Positions 38,412-53,389 of a DNA stretch of 64,000 nt are shown here, piece by piece. The translations under genes and the position numbers were made by a program. The DNA is from Campylorhamphus procurvoides (Eukaryota > Chordata > Aves > Passeriformes > Dendrocolaptidae), in the NCBI GenBank assembly GCA_013396655.1, contig WBMV01007374.1, positions 591,434 to 655,433 on the forward strand, in the 5' to 3' direction. Every line of letters begins with the position of its first letter. Position 1 is the first letter of the stretch. The notes under the pieces are model-generated. The model saw only the letters and a program-made list of their open reading frames with translations. It ran no database searches and was not told the origin of the DNA.

Positions 38412-41400
38412 GTCAACCGGTTCAAAAATACAAGCACCTGTAGGACAGCAGGTGAACAACCTGTGGGTAGCACAGGAAATGAAAAGCTTGTTTTGTCTTG
38501 ACAGGGTAGGCAGTCCCCATGACCGCTTTGACCTGTCATTCCACAGCAAGAGCCCTTGAAGGTGGCCCCCCAGTCAAACAGCACTGGGGTCTCCATGCAG
38601 CAGAGAGCAAAAAGAATAAGTCAAGCCAGGGCAGGGTCCCAAGCAATGCTCAGAGTGTGATGCTGAAGCACACAGACCTGGATGCCCAGCACTCTGCAAG
38701 ATCAAAACTCACAGAGAGCAATACAGACAGACAAGCAGCAGCCAGCTTGGACTGCCCTCCACACCCTACAAACATCCCTCTGAATGGCAGGTGTATTACA
38801 ACCCACTTTGCTATTGCACAATTTTATTACCTATGTTTTGAAACAGGGAAACCAAAGCTTGGTACCCCTATCTAGGGTTATATGTAAGCAGAGATCAATC
38901 ATTTTGCCCAAGAAGCATTTGCTTGATATATCTTTTATTTCAAATCAAATTCAAAAGCTTTGCCGTCAGCTTTGAAGACTGTAAACAAACAGCACAAGAT
39001 TACATACATGGTTTACAGTTTACAAGAGACTATGTGCCTGTCAGCCATCATTCACAGTGGATGTTAGTTTAGATGCAGTAGAGGAAACATTTCACTGAAG
39101 GCCAGAAGAATGAAAAGCAATTTCTGCACTCTCATGTTGCCTGCAAGTGAATGCACAAGTCAGACTTAAGAAGAGACATCTCCATAATGAAAGGAGGTCC
39201 AGTTTTGATATTCAGACTTCACAGTTAAGTAGACTCAATGAAATATAACCAGTAAGGCCATTAACCAAGAAAACTAAGTATAGTGTTGGTTTCTTTTGCT
39301 TTTTGAAAATCTGTGTGTTTGTTTTGGTTTTATTTTAGGTCTGAAGTTCAATAAGACCTGCAAATTTCTGATGGGTTTTACTGTGATGAACCAAAGACAG
39401 ACAACACCTCCTCTGTTTTATCTCCATCTGATATACCACACTACTAGGGGTTACAGTCCAGTTTTGTCCAGTAACATTTAATATGTGGAACAAGCTGTGA
39501 CTTGTCCCAGAATATACTGCAGTAAATTTATCCATGAAATCCTGAAATAAATGAATCTTTGTAAAAACCCTAAATTTTAACACGTCAACATTTTTACAAG
39601 TTTCATATTCTTCTAGCAGAAAAAATCCTGCTGCCTTCTTATAAGATTTCCACATAAGCCTTTGAAATCTCCCTGTCTGGCATCCTCTGGACAGCAGGCA
39701 ATTTTAAATATCTCATCAACTAGCAAATACAGGTGGCAAAAGAGGGTTGATTGAGAACAGAGATTGAACTGTAACTCTTAACAGTTTCTCCTGTGAAGGA
39801 GACAAAAGAACAAATTGCAATACAGTTCACATGAGTGAAGCTGTATAATTGCAAAATGAAATCTCTCTCCACGGATGAGAACAAACTTTCCCTATCAATA
39901 TTTATAAGCTTGGTATTTCAGAATCTCCTTAGAACATCTGATATCTCACAGGTTGTGCAGAAAATAAAAATAATGGCATATTTGCCATGGCTTTTGACAA
40001 ATGCCAGCATCCTTTTAAACAAACACCATCCTGCATCCACTGCCCTGTGCTCACCGAATGTTCAGTCTGATGTTCTGCTTTAGGGAGTGTTTGTTGCCGT
40101 GCATAGCAGAGCATGTCTCAGTAAAGTTCATGCTTCGGCAAAGTCAAGCCTGCCTAACATATGTTGTTCTCCAACCTAGTAGAAATAAATATCTTACCTA
40201 CTTTCCCACTTCTACAGTCAGACTGATGTTTATCTTCTGCTTGTAGACACAGTCATTTCCTTTGGGCCTGTTTCATTTACAACATTTGATAAAAGAAACA
40301 CTATTCCAAATAACTGGTTTGGATGAAAAGCTTTGTTAGCATTTCCTTGCCTTTAGTGCAAGATCTCCAAAGCCACCAAGGAGATCTCAAATAAAAAATT
40401 TAAAAAGGTAGTTGAAACAAGTATCCAAACCTTTGTGCAGCTCAGGAGAAGAACAGATAAACAAACAACACAAACCAACATTTTCCAAATTTGTAGAAGC
40501 TTCAGAGGCAGGTCACAGATTCCTGCATGGGAAGTGTACACAAATGTATACTTACCTTTGCACCCATAAATCAATAGTGCAGGAACAAAACACCCTGCCT
40601 TACATCCTTGCATTAGTTCAAGTGCAAATATAATGATTCAATAACATGAACAAGCAACATTCTTGCATGAGTAAATTATCTCTATCCTCTATTATTCTCT
40701 TTATAACAAAATCATTTTTAACGCTCATTTTGAGCTGTCAGAGTGACAAAGACTGGAATAAAAGCACTAAAATAATCAAAATCCTACATTATTAAGGCAG
40801 ATGCATCAACGGAGGCAGCATCCAATGATACAGATATGCATGTTATCACTCTTCCTCGAGCATATCAGAACAAAAGTGAGCACTGCACATCATTCAGCAT
40901 GAGGATGTGGATCAGCATGTTCAAATCTGGGCAGGCATTGTACTAAGGATACAGGAACACTTACAATAGAAGAATCTTTACAAAAACTTCCCTGGTGAAC
41001 TATTCTACTGTTAAAGCAAATCTGGACACACCTTTAGATTTTCAAGTTCATTCTAAAACCTGATCCTGGATCTACTAAACATCAGTAACTCCAAATTGGA
41101 TCTCCGGGACTGCCTGGTGTAAAACACACTCCTCCTCCAATTTTAAATAGCAAATATATTCTCTCGACTACTATATTATAAATGTTAATACTCTTCATGC
41201 GTATCAGTGTCCTCAGCAAGTGTGAATATAAAAAGCAGCACCAACAGAAAGGCTGAGCAATACTTATCCCTCACCTCTTTGCAGCAGAAAGTGGGCATGT
41301 TCCCCAGCTGGGAACAGGCAGGAAATACTGAGCTTCCGAGTGTCAAGAGCTCTGTTCTTCCCAGTGTCACCAAAACAAAAATCTCTAACACAAGTGTTTC

Positions 41401-42605
41401 TCCTTTAAAGAATAGGATCCTAAAAGTTCCATTTTCATTTCAGTCTTTAGAGGCATCTCTTTGAACCTCTCAAGAATCTACAACATTTTCCATGTAAGTT
41501 TTGAACATTTTCTGCGAAAGTTCTAAAAAAACCACAATACTTCTATGTTACTTGCCCACTGGCAGTAAGGCTAAAAATTAAAGTCACTATTAAACTGTAG
41601 GAGTTAACAACACACCTTTAAAATAGCTTGCCCCATAGTAACAAGACACTTGAGGAGCACTCCATGTAGACACCCTGAATAAACAGAAGAGAAATCTGCA
41701 AAAATAACCAGCTACTTACAGTAAGAGTTTCCATGAATGTAGGGGTGCAAAAAGCGCACGTGCAAGTTGAGGCATCTCTGGGTGGACAATCATTGTTTCT
41801 CTGGTGGCTCAAAGTTTGGTTAAGCACTCTGCTGTGAAGTTACAACAGCATTCTCAGTGATCCAATTAAATCTTAAAACCCATATAGAAATAACATTCAA
41901 TTTATGTAGAAACGCCCCCAGAACAACATCTAAACCTGGCCATCACTGATGTTGCTGACTCTATACAACAGAGATATTTTAGGTTTCTGTTTAACACTCT
42001 TGGAATGCAATGGGGAGGGTGGGCTCCAGGGAGGTAACGAAGATGAGACTATTAGCCCAGAAACCATTAGCAGGAAAGAGACGTTGTCTAATTGACTGCC
42101 TTAAAGGCACTCATGTTCAAGATGCCACTTGATTAAAGAGACACACAAAAACAGGGACTAGCTGGAGATGCTGAGTACAGTTCTGATGACACCGTGGTAC
42201 AAATTAAAGTGCCAGCTGCTGAGGATCTCTGCATAAAGACAGCAACAAGAACCAGTCAGTGGTAGCCCACCTGTGATAGTCACTAGTTCTGCCACAGGAA
42301 CAATACTTATCTTCCCTGCAGGGGTGTTGAAAAGATTAATTATAGCTAATGTTTGCACAACACTGAACAGGCTTAGTGCAATGCAAGTGCAAAGTACTAT
42401 CCTCTGTGTCACAGTGAGCATGTTTGACTCTGCACAGAGGTGGCCATTTCGAGAGCACAGGCTCTGCCAGGCCAGTGTTGCTCATCATGTACTTTCTGCC
42501 TTAATGCCTGTTGCTTTATGCAACACTAAATCAGTTGCAGATTTAATTGTTTGTGGCTTATAAGAGTGATGTACGTCTCCAACGCTTCACAAATTCACCT
42601 CCTTG

Positions 42606-42812
42606 AACACTTCAATCCCAGAAGGGTTGTTTGACATTAGAACAGGCTGCCAGGGGAAGTGGGCAAGTCACCATTCCTGGAGGTATTTATAGACATGCAG
42701 TTGTGGCACTCAGGGACATGGTTTAGTGATGGCCTTGGCAGTGCTGGATTAACAGTTGGACCCGATGATCTCAAAGGTCTTTTCCAACCTACACAATTCT
42801 GTGGTTATTCTG
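42606..42812 (+). mobile_element. CR1 LINE, 3' end
   Basis: A short 5'-truncated CR1 retrotransposon in plus orientation. It shows the well-known 3' untranslated order: AACAGGCTGCCAGGGGAAGT, AAGTCACCATTCCTGGAGGT, ATTTATAGACATGCAG, AGGGACATGGTTTAGTGATGG, and GATCTCAAAGGTCTTTTCCA. It ends in ACCTACACAATTCTGTGG and TTATTCTG, a decayed pair of the 8-bp CR1 terminal repeat. The match is close to the CR1 subfamilies that carry the 'gtatttaaaagacgtgtagatgtggt' version of this region. Only about 200 bases of the roughly 4.5-kb element remain and none of it codes for protein. The left edge is approximate. Confidence 0.94.
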
Positions 42813-45800
42813 AAAACGCACTGGGATCCATGAGACAGCCCCTTCGCTGCCAGGCCTGAAACGAAACCAGTCCGTGGTGGGAGCTCTGACTAGAATATTT
42901 CCTAGAACACCCAAAAAGTCTGCAAGCTTTAAAGCCCTGGTTAACATTTAATCAAAAAAACCTCCATCAGGGATTTCAATTCTGTACTATATGTATGACT
43001 ATTTGGAAAAACCAAGGTCATAACCTGTAGCTGGAAATAACTGTTGTAGCCACAGATGCAAAACAGACATTCTGTTATTAAGTTATTAATATTTGTGTAT
43101 TTGCATAAAATCAGTAAGTGGGGGGAGGACTGATCTTCCTATGGCTGCCTAGCACATTTCATGAAGTAAGATGAGAATATCTCCCTTCACCAGGAACAGA
43201 GAACAGTTTGAGCCAGGACAGAGCACTACCTAAGCAAATTCTCTCTCCTTGGAGAAGGGGCAGTGCATGAACTCCTGACTGGTGCCTGGTCACAAGGACA
43301 GCACAGAGAGGGTCAAAGGGGCTCCATATACAGCAGCCACCAGGCAAACCACTCCACTAACACACATGGCAAGCAGACCCAGTGACAACCAACCCACACT
43401 CAACCACAAGTTGTCAATATCAAACACTACCTACAGTCAGGATGTAGGTGCAACCACAGTATCATTCTCTTGTAGTCTGCCAAAAGCACTAAACAGGGAC
43501 ACTGGAGCAGAGGCCAAGACTTCAGCAGCTGAAGAACAGCACAAATATCTACAGTCTTTGATTAGCCTGGAATATGCCATATGTGTCAAACTGTTGGAGA
43601 CTGGCATTACTACCCACAAGCTATTTCAAATATATGTATACTTTTTTGCTATAAATAGTTCTTCAAAAAATAAAAGTTGAACTTCCATCCTGTCAGCACC
43701 ACAGTGGATGTGATGACTTCTCATGATTTGGTACAGCTTGCAGACTTTAATCAAGGACTCTGCTATTTTTAACAGCACAAATAATGACAGGGCTACTTGG
43801 GGATCTCATGTCCATTGGACCTTCAGGAAGTTTAGGTACAGTTAATATTCAACTACTGCTGAAGAAAAGAGAAATTAAGGATGAAATTGCTCTAAAAGCA
43901 AATAGCACAAATCACTGCTACTAAACACAGAGAACCACTCCAGTGTATTTGTAATGCACTGCCAGAAATATTTCACATCTCCCTGATATGAAAACAACAG
44001 CATACAATAACACATTTTTCTCCTTTGACTCAAGTGCTTGCATAGAAAAATCCCTAAAAGGCACAACAGAAGTCTAAAACAATTCAACAACAGGAAAACG
44101 AAAAGTAAATATGAAAATAAACTGTCATTTTAGCATGATCCTTCCTAATTAGTAGCAAACAATGAAATGTTATTTAAAGAGCACTATATTCTCCTTCTGT
44201 TAGCTCCACAGAAACTGAGCTACAACAGGAATGTTTCAGTGACATACCAGCTCCCCTCTGTCCTCTCTTGAGCTGCTCCAGGCAGTTATTAATGCTACTG
44301 TGGTGACTCAATCACTCCCTTTCACCAGTGAAGTCTCAGCAGCCATCCTCATTTGGAGGGTTCCTCAGAAGGAATCTCAATACAACAAATCAGCAATCAC
44401 AGGTCAAAATCCCACCACACTGAGTGAAATGTGGCTATATTGTAAAATTTGGTTTCTAGAGGTGAATGTCAACAAGCAAAAGATTAAAGCAATGCTTGCA
44501 TCCTTCCCTACCTCACTAGGGCCTGTAATCCAAAATGGTCCCAATAAGACACACAACTTGCCATGTCTCCCAAGAGGCTAAGGAAGAGGTAGTGAAGTCC
44601 CAAAGCCTGGGAGAAGTGACTAATCAAAGAAAGAACTTTAAGAGGACTTAAAGATACTTTTTTCCTTTCAGAATTTTCCAGACAATTACTGAGGTCAGCA
44701 ATGACTAAGAAATAATTAAATGCCTGTGGTGCAGCAAAAGTTGGATTTGGAGGCACAGCAAGGAAAAAGAGAACACACACAGTTCAGACACTAACCTGCT
44801 GGCAGCCACTGATTTAAATCCTTTTTTCACTGAGGACTGCTGGTGTCAGAGTAGACCAAGTTCCTCTGTGCAGCACTGGCCAGCTCCTGGGACAGCAGCA
44901 ACTCTGCCCCTTGCAGAGCACTAAGCAGATAAATACACTGGACACCGTGAAGTGATTCAATACCATGTCAGTGGGGCACAGGAACCACGTGCAAGGATGG
45001 ATGTTGGAACAAGTCAGGAGGTGGCATTTCATGAGGCCACCTTTCATCCTGAAGGCGGAACTCAAAAGAGGGCTAAAGCCACACTTCCCAACATTTACCC
45101 CTTTTAACCTTTTTATTCCGCACACACTGAGTCATTCCCAAACAGACTTCTCAGCATGTGTAGTTTACAGCAGAGAGGAGTTTTTCCCAAAGGCTTAGGG
45201 AGGTACAGGACAATACAAAACCTCATTGCAAGATGTATTCCTGCTCTAAAATAAGCATGCACAGTCCACAGGTGCTAGAAGGGGATGTTTGCACTGGACT
45301 TGCAGGTGCTTAGCAAGAGGCACAGAACAAAGCCCTTCTGGTACAGCTCACAGACACCAGGCTGCCCCACAGCATCTGGGTATCAGTGTTTCTCAGAGCC
45401 CAGTGATAGTTGTCATTTCCAAACCAAAATATCGCTAAGTATTGTCCACCTGCCTTGAGCAGTGTCTGTGACATGATAGTGTTGAAGTGGTTGCATTTGA
45501 AGTAGTGACAACGCTGTCTCAAATTGTCCTTCCCAAAATTTAGGCAGCAAAGTCACACAACACAGGCAGGGCTGGAAAGAAAGAGTTCACCATCAAATAA
45601 ATTCAAGCAGCTGAGACCAGTAACTCCTTTGATATTAAAGTGTATACTCTCCACAAATTAGGCTTTATTTTAGCACCTGCAAAGGACAAAGGTACAGTAA
45701 ACACTAACAAAGCTGCTCTCAACTGGCAATGTCAAGGCAAAAGCTTGGAGGCAATCACCATGTGATGACTGTACATATGAACAGCTTTTCTAGAAAGAAT

Positions 45801-48800
45801 CTATCTTGGCCTCATTCGAGGCTGGAAAGTCAGGATTATCCCAATTCAAGAGAATGTCTCACAGACACATCCTGCTCATGAGTCCAGGCTAGACATCCAG
45901 GAGGTGCCATGTAACAACAAGGATGTGTTTTCCCCATTTTTAGTAGTCACCAGAGGGAGATAAAAATCTTACTAAGAGCAAGACAGGTTTAAACTAGATC
46001 CTCTGACTTTTTTCTCTATAGGACTAAATTCTTATATAAAGGGAGACAAAAAGCACTGCTCTTCCAATTATTCTCATTAAAGCATTAAATTTTGACAGTC
46101 AGGGTTCAGTCCTAGCCTACACTGAACATTCCCCATTTCCATTTACTCTTGCAAAATAAAACCTAAAACCTGCAAGTCAGAGTTAGGTCCTACACAATGT
46201 ATTTCCTGTTGGGCTACTCCACCTGTGAGGATGTGCTTGCACTATCAGGCTCTCCACACTGTATCTACCTCAGTCCTTGCAGTGCCTTTTGATAAGGTGC
46301 TTCCTCTTCCACCATGCAAGACTTAATTTCACCAACAGCCTTTCCAGTTAACCTGGGAAGCAACTTCCTTGCAGTGACAGAAACAGACAAATTGGACAGA
46401 AAAGAGCACACTGCGACTCCCTAAAAACATGCAGACATGAGAGTATGAGCCCTCCATTTAGCTGTTTTAGACACCACAGTAGAGAAACACTGGACAGCAG
46501 AGTACTTTGAAAGGAAAAGATTCTACAGTATGTACTTGTACTAAAAAATTGCAACCAGTGAAGCCGTAAGACTACCTCACTATTTTTTCTCAGTGATTTT
46601 AACAAACATATCACCTTCTCTTAGAGGGGGGGGAAAAATTACTCAGTCTGAATTTCTAACTGAGTATCACAGAGGGACAGAAAGCAAAGATGACTAGACT
46701 GCCTATGCCACACATGACCTTCCAAGGTCTACAGATTGTTTCCAAGGACTAGTGATGGACCTGAGAGTTATGTGAGTTAATGATTTGTCTTTTCTGCTGC
46801 TTCATGGTAAACTCCTAGATTCAAACCTCACTTAACAGCAAGAACAAATAAGTCAAAACATTTAAACTCAGATTCTCAAAAAGCTGAAAACTGAAGGGAC
46901 AATTCATTAGAGGGATTGCGGTTCAGGATTTTTACTTTGGCAAGGAACAAATCCTTCTCAACTCAGGGCAGTTTGAAATAATTCCACACTTTTGTTCAGC
47001 CTCCATAACACCAATTACTTACCGTGCTTTTGCTGGGGACTGGCTCTGCAAGCTGCCTCTTTAGGTCATGCCTCCAAGAAACCATACTCCTCATGCTCAC
47101 TCTACTGCCAGCTACTGTTCTTTGGGGCTGGCAAATAAAGCAGGGAACTTCTAGAGAGAATTACTGTGATGGTAACCTGGCAAGTGGATACTCCTGCCTG
47201 TGAGTGCCATGTTTTTTCAACGCAACCATTGCTACTGGCCAATGACCAGCAACAAACTCAGCAACAGGTGAATGCATTTGAATGATTAATAGTTCAGTAA
47301 TGCCTAGACTGGACTGCACACACATCACCCTGCACTGATTATATCAGCATTTGTTCTCAATCATGACAGCAGTCATTGCAATGTTAATCACTTCTGACAC
47401 ATACCACAGCTATTGCCAGCTACAAGCGTAGAGGAAAATAGGTATCATGTATAACTCTGGAAACAAGTGGATGGTGAGAGAACATTTGCAATATCTGAGC
47501 AAAAAGCTTTTCTGTACAGAACTTCTGATTTTGTATCATTCCAAATATGACTATATAACAGAAGGTGCAAGCTTCAACCCATTTTAATTAACAGTTACAG
47601 GATTTTATAATGGGCTTATCACATTTGGGATGACTCTCCTTAAAAAAAGCATTTCAGGAGGAAAGTGTTATTGATCTAATGGAAAGAATGACTACCCCTA
47701 AGGATTACTGCAACTGAGTAATAATATTGTATCAAATATGTCCAATACAGAAAGAAAAAAATATGAAGTAGCTAAGAGCAAGCCACAAGACATTGCTAAG
47801 TTTGTCTATAGGGTCAAATCGACACATTATTTCTGTAATTAGCAGTTCTTTCTATGAAAATCACCATCATCTTTGAAGCTATCCACTAGCTTAACTTTTA
47901 AAGCTATTGTTCCAGTCTTTTAGAAAGCTGGGGAGATTATATGTGAATATTTCAAGAGTACTGTCCAGGCTTAGCCAAGACAAAAATGTTATGTGAAGTC
48001 AAGTCAACACTGCTTTGCATCATACTGTCCTGCTTACCAAAGAGCTGACCCAGGTTATGACTGTATTTCAAGCCTGTCCTCATCACTTCAAAAGGACAAA
48101 CTGTCCTTGGGATTCAGAGAACAATTCCAGAAGCAAGTTTTTCTCTCACTAGCAAGATCTGTAGGATGAGAATAACCCCAACAAGCTCACAGCTTCTTTA
48201 CTGCAGATAAACCTGAAAAGCATCTATTGAGCCACCCAAAGGGCAGAGGCACCTGGAAGAGAATGGTTTAAGCAGCCAGCCTGCCTGCCACTCCAGCTGT
48301 CACCCACACAGGATGAAGCCTTTCACTGCAGAAGCTGCTAAGCACCGGCACAATATGTGCCAAGACATTCAAGTGCACTTGTTGTGACAGACAGTACCTG
48401 AACAGTAAAGAAAAGGAGGAGGATGAGTTCACAGGCTCTTCTGCCTGCCTTCGGGACGGGTTATACTGCAGCAGATGACTGGGAAAGTCAAAATGCATGT
48501 AACTCGAAAGAACTGCTTGCGGGTAACTCCACTGCTGTCAGTCACAGGTTTTCATTCAGCATGTTGCCATCCAAACTGCAAAAGGTTGAAGCCACGCTGA
48601 AGACTCAGAACTGCCTTTTGCCTAAGGATCTTTTGTGGATGAAAACATGACAACCATGAAGTATCCCAATGCCCCCACAAAGCAAGGGCACTGCTACCAG
48701 GGGATACAGAGAAAAGCTATTAATCCCTGAAAACTGAAAAGCTCTCAAACTAAAAAACTGCCTCCTAGGCATTAACATCAGGTTACTCACAGATGCACCA

Positions 48801-51800
48801 CCTTTAGCCACGTAAAAAAGGGCCAAATTTAGCCTTGATTTTAAGTGGGTACTCAGCTGCAAGAGAGCATGTGGAGTTTCAAAAGGGACTCCATTTACTC
48901 TTCACAACAAATAAGCTGAAAAGACTACTACAGTTTTTCCTGATTTAATTCTTACAAAAATGTCTCATCCCCTCTATGGTCTGTTATGGCCCTGGTTATC
49001 CCTCTAATCCTTCTTCACTCTCCTAGACTGTAATACACCCACTGCTTCCCAGACAGGTGTTCAGAAGCCAGTCTTGAATGTGCTGTAAAACAACTAACTG
49101 GTTATGAGAAAGATAATTATGCTGTTCCGTGAAAGCTTTTATTTTCACTTGCATTGCAGAAGCATCCAGAGGTGTGAACCATGAGCAAACTCTCCTGCTA
49201 CTAAAGCCCACAAAACAGATTATTCTCCCCAGAAAAGCACCACATGCTGACAATGAAAGTAGAAAAGATAATAGAAACAGAAGCAAGGAGCAGAAATTCC
49301 CCAAGGATGTTCATATTAATGAAAATTTTGCAACTAGATCTTACAATTTCCACTTAGGTGGTACCCTGTAAGCTCAAGTGCTGCATTCTGCCAAGTATCC
49401 TACTGCTATCCTCTCTAACTCCTGAGGATCAGCCGTATTTGTTATGAATCAAATACTTGCTTCAAACACTGAAAATCCTTTCCTAAGAAACCTTGGAGAA
49501 GTCCCATGCAACCAGACTTTCCACAGAGAGGCCTCCAGGTAGACATTTGAAACAATGGAACAACACATATCCCACTGCCCTGCACCAGCTCCCACTGCCG
49601 ATTCAATGTACACACAAATGTACAGGAAAAAGCTGCAGCATGAGGTGCCTGGGTCTGAATATGAGTTCATTCCACTAAAAGCATCGTGTTTTGCAACCCA
49701 GCCTCTATGGTTCAGATCTCAGTACTACAGATAGAGGCTCATGCAAACTATTCCAGCTAATGAAAATAGAGATGTTCTTGGGAGCCTGATGGATGCAAGT
49801 TGGAATGACTAAGGCTGTAGCATGCTGTGAACTTAGAATCTGACTCTTAAACTGTGTGGTGTGCAGTGTGAAAGCCTGTGATGTCTCAGTAATTGCCAGA
49901 ACAAGTAATTGAGTTTTCATATTCTGAACTAACCCTGCCTGAGGATTTTAATACTCTTCAATTACAGAATCCCACCTCTTCTCCCCAGACGCTGGGGATT
50001 TGATATGATTTAAATCAAATTAAAGGAAATACTCTGCCCAGAACAACCCTGAGCCCCATGTAAACTAATAGGAATCATAATTCAGACCTTGCCACATACA
50101 CATTCAGTGAGATGTAACTTCCCCATCCCCCAAACTCACTGCCAGAGCACAAGATACTATTCCATTTAAATGTGCAGCACAAAGCTTCAAATCAGTGTTT
50201 CACCAATTCCTGCTGTCTCCAGGAACGCTTCACTTTGCTATGAGAAAATAAAGTGAACAAAATATCTAAAGCTAGGAAGGTGGACAGTACATTAGAGTAA
50301 AAACATTCAAGTTTGTATGCCAAATATGCAGACCTGGGCAAAGGTTTCATTTTCCCTGCAACACAGCCTTGTGTCAGACAAAGGCTAACAGATAGATGAG
50401 TCTTGTTCCACGGATTCCAGAGGAATTTTGACATTTCCAGAGGAATGCAATCCTACCTGAAGACCTGTATGTCAGCAGAACAGAAGTACCTTCCATGGAG
50501 TGCTAGAGCATGATTGCATTTCTATTTCATTACAGATGCCTGTATCTGCCTTTCACTGAGCATCTCACCCCTGAGAATGTCTACCTTCCAAAGGCAATTT
50601 TCTTGTACTGTTGGTATTGGGACTGATCCATAATGAGAGATTTACTTGTTTGTTCTTTGAAATCAGGCAAATTAAAGAAATATTAAAGTGCTGCCTTGAG
50701 TTACAGGCAGTGAAACAGCATAACATGTGTCAGTAATACTGAGTTATATCCAAATCTTAACTGTGAGTCATTGAGTTATAAAGAGTGGCTGTCTACTGAC
50801 AATCTTCATATATTCTGTAAGATTATCTTGATCTTCTCAACACTGAAAGAATTCCTGGCTCACAGAGGTTCTTTGCTGTCAGCTCTGAAGGGCTCAGGTT
50901 ACACACCTACTCTGACAAATGGCACAGCATAGTGGAAACAGAACTACAGTATAAAATAGATGGTGCTAAAGACCAAATCATTGCATTATACACATTTCTG
51001 AGAGACTTCCCTTCAGCGCACATCTCCTTGGTCCCACTGAAGAGCAGGCCTATTGGTCATCTGAGCATATTAAATACAATCCTGGATTAGATGAAACTGA
51101 ACTGCAGAACACAAAAGAAATTCAGGTTATGTGCTCTAAGACAGTTCCATGATGCAAACAAAGGTACTCTAAGGACAGTTCAGAGATTAAATTCAAAAAT
51201 CCACCCTTAATGGCAGCTAAAATGCTAATGTGGAGAGAGCATTTGCTCTCTTGCAGCAAGTGCTGACAAGAACTGCAGCATACCTGAACTTCCGACACCA
51301 ATTCTTCCAGGAGGCAAGGAAACACACACTTAATGGGGTTCCTGAGCCTCCAAGTTCTCCTGGGAGGCACAGATTTTACTCTAGGAAATTTCTTCTGGGT
51401 TACAGCATCTCGAAGATCCCAGCAAAGATGATGCTATTTCAGTTGAGTGACAGCCATGGAGAATGTGCAAATAGAGACCTGACCAAATGTGATTGTAGGA
51501 GGTGCTGAATCATAACTGTCTCTCAGGTGATTCATTAATGCAGAGCAAATTCTTCAATTCAGCCAGGATGCAATTAGTGTTTTGGGAACAAGATATATCT
51601 TCAGCAATACAGTTAATTCGGCAACGTCATTGCAAAGCATAAAGATCATTCCACAAGGTGCTGAAGTACACATGACCCTCAGGGTAAAATTAAATCTCAG
51701 TCCAACATGGAATTTGGACACATGCATCCTACAGGGAACAGGATCTACAGTGGTCCAAAGCTTGTGTATAATCCAGGAGTCTTTCCAGAGGGAAGCCTTT

Positions 51801-53389
51801 TCCCCCTTATTGTGCACTTTGCTGTGAAGCATTTCCCCTGGGAGCTCCTCTGCGCAGAGCTCTAAGTCAGCTCTCAACTGAAAAGGACTCCCAGCAACAG
51901 AACGTTGGTGCAGGCAGAGCTCAGTGTCTGCAGACAGCCCCTCACAGGGCACAGCACTGCACTCACACTGTTGGTAATTAATGGCATGCAAAAAACAGCC
52001 TCTGCACAGTGAGTTTCTTCCCATGGTCCATTTTGAAAGATGTGCATCTGCTTTAGAAATCCTTGAGCTGTCCACATTTAAACACCAAGACCAGACCCTA
52101 CCAGTTTATTCTTTCATTATAAAAAATTTTATAAAGGTATACAAGTGATGACAAATCTCTTCTGTTAGCAGATTTAATTATGGGGTTTACATTAATAAAG
52201 CCTCAAGCTTTTACTGATATGAGTGCCATTTCCTAGCATGCATTTGAATAAGAAAGGGCAGAAAGATTAGAAATTAATCTTTGAAGTTAGCTAAATGGTC
52301 ACCAAAAGTTTCTGTTTTCCACAGCCTGCTGCAAAGTTTTTGATAAGTTATGAAAACCAGCTTTTTATGTCCAATCAGTACAGTGACATTTGAACTGGCT
52401 TTGAAGCATTTCAGACACCAGCTAATCCAGCAAAGCCACCAACAACTGCCTTCTCCTCTAAATGAACATGTACAACTTGGCATGATACAGAAACAGAGTA
52501 TGCGTTTGTGAACCTCACATTGACAGAGAGATGGAGAATCTGAGCACCTTCAATAGCCAACCAGTCTCCAGGAGAATCCAGCTGCACAGCTCCCAGAGCA
52601 CATGCTGCTCTCAGTTCTTACTTCCAGCACACTTTAGTAAAAGACCCTGGTTAAGACGTGCCCATTTCCAATAGAGATTTACACATATATTCCCTAAAAA
52701 TACTTTTTTCATTAGGAGATTAGGATAGAGGACAAAATAGAACTCCCCTGGGACTAAACACACACCCCTAAAGAGAGCCAAGTGAAGTTCTCAAGCACAG
52801 TTCAGGATGACAGAGATGGACCTGCTACATGCTAAATCATTGCCTTAACAAGTTTAACAAATGGTTTATTGTTATTACTTCAGAAAATTCACCAAGCTTA
52901 AGTTTAGAAATGGCAGATTGCCATAAATCAAACAATGAAATCTTCCTTTTAAAAAAGGCTCTAGGCAAGCTTTAGTCTGACATCTACATGGGCTAACACT
53001 CCTGCTCGTGGCAAGCTGTGTTCAATCCCACAAATATTAACAGAAACACAGGTGCAGGATTAAGTCAAAAAAATTTCCATTTGTCAGAGACGGTAAGGTC
53101 CTTGTGCATCATAACCAGTCTGGTCAAAAAGCTGGTCTGCTCCCTTCCCCTGAAACCTGCTCTGAAGCATCACAGGACTCTTCATTTGTCAGTCCTTCGC
53201 TGACTAATCACTACCTTCAACACTGTGGCTCATCTCCACCACTACCCTTGGCCAGCAGCACCAGGACCTTTGCTTTTGTAGCCAGCAAAACAATGGGTGT
53301 TTTATACCCCCATAAAGGCAGCAGGCTTTGCTAGGGACTAAGCTTTAGCTGGCCTCCAGCTGGAGCCTTCTCCTTGCCTGATATTTATC
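42813..53389. other. Unique non-coding DNA, no gene recognised
   Basis: About 10.6 kb without a recognisable gene or RNA. Open frames reach 173 codons (51554-52075, minus) and have no family resemblance that I can see. A run of eight G lies at 46626-46633. A segment on the minus strand at 47023-47150 is flanked by acceptable splice sites with one frame open for 42 codons, but this is weak evidence. The rest appears to be ordinary unique DNA. Confidence 0.6.

Larger units (their letters stand above)
33165..42605. other. Unique non-coding DNA, no gene recognised
   Basis: About 9.4 kb without a recognisable gene, RNA or mobile element. Open frames are at most about 149 codons (37549-37998, plus; the leading codon is not ATG) and match nothing known to me. 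Two precise secondary-structure candidates stand out: an 11-bp hairpin at 36979-37005 and a 20-bp palindrome at 38392-38411. Confidence 0.6.

Noticed and set aside
40190..40285. Minus-strand segment before a GTAAGA donor
   Set aside because: The only long open frame ends in TAG right at the donor, and the acceptor is poor.
42659..42859. 66-codon frame with a protein-like look
   Set aside because: Most of it is the CR1 3' untranslated region, so the frame is incidental.
51554..52075. 173-codon open frame, minus strand
   Set aside because: No recognisable domain. Frames of this size are expected a few times by chance in this much AT-rich sequence, and it shows no link to other exons.
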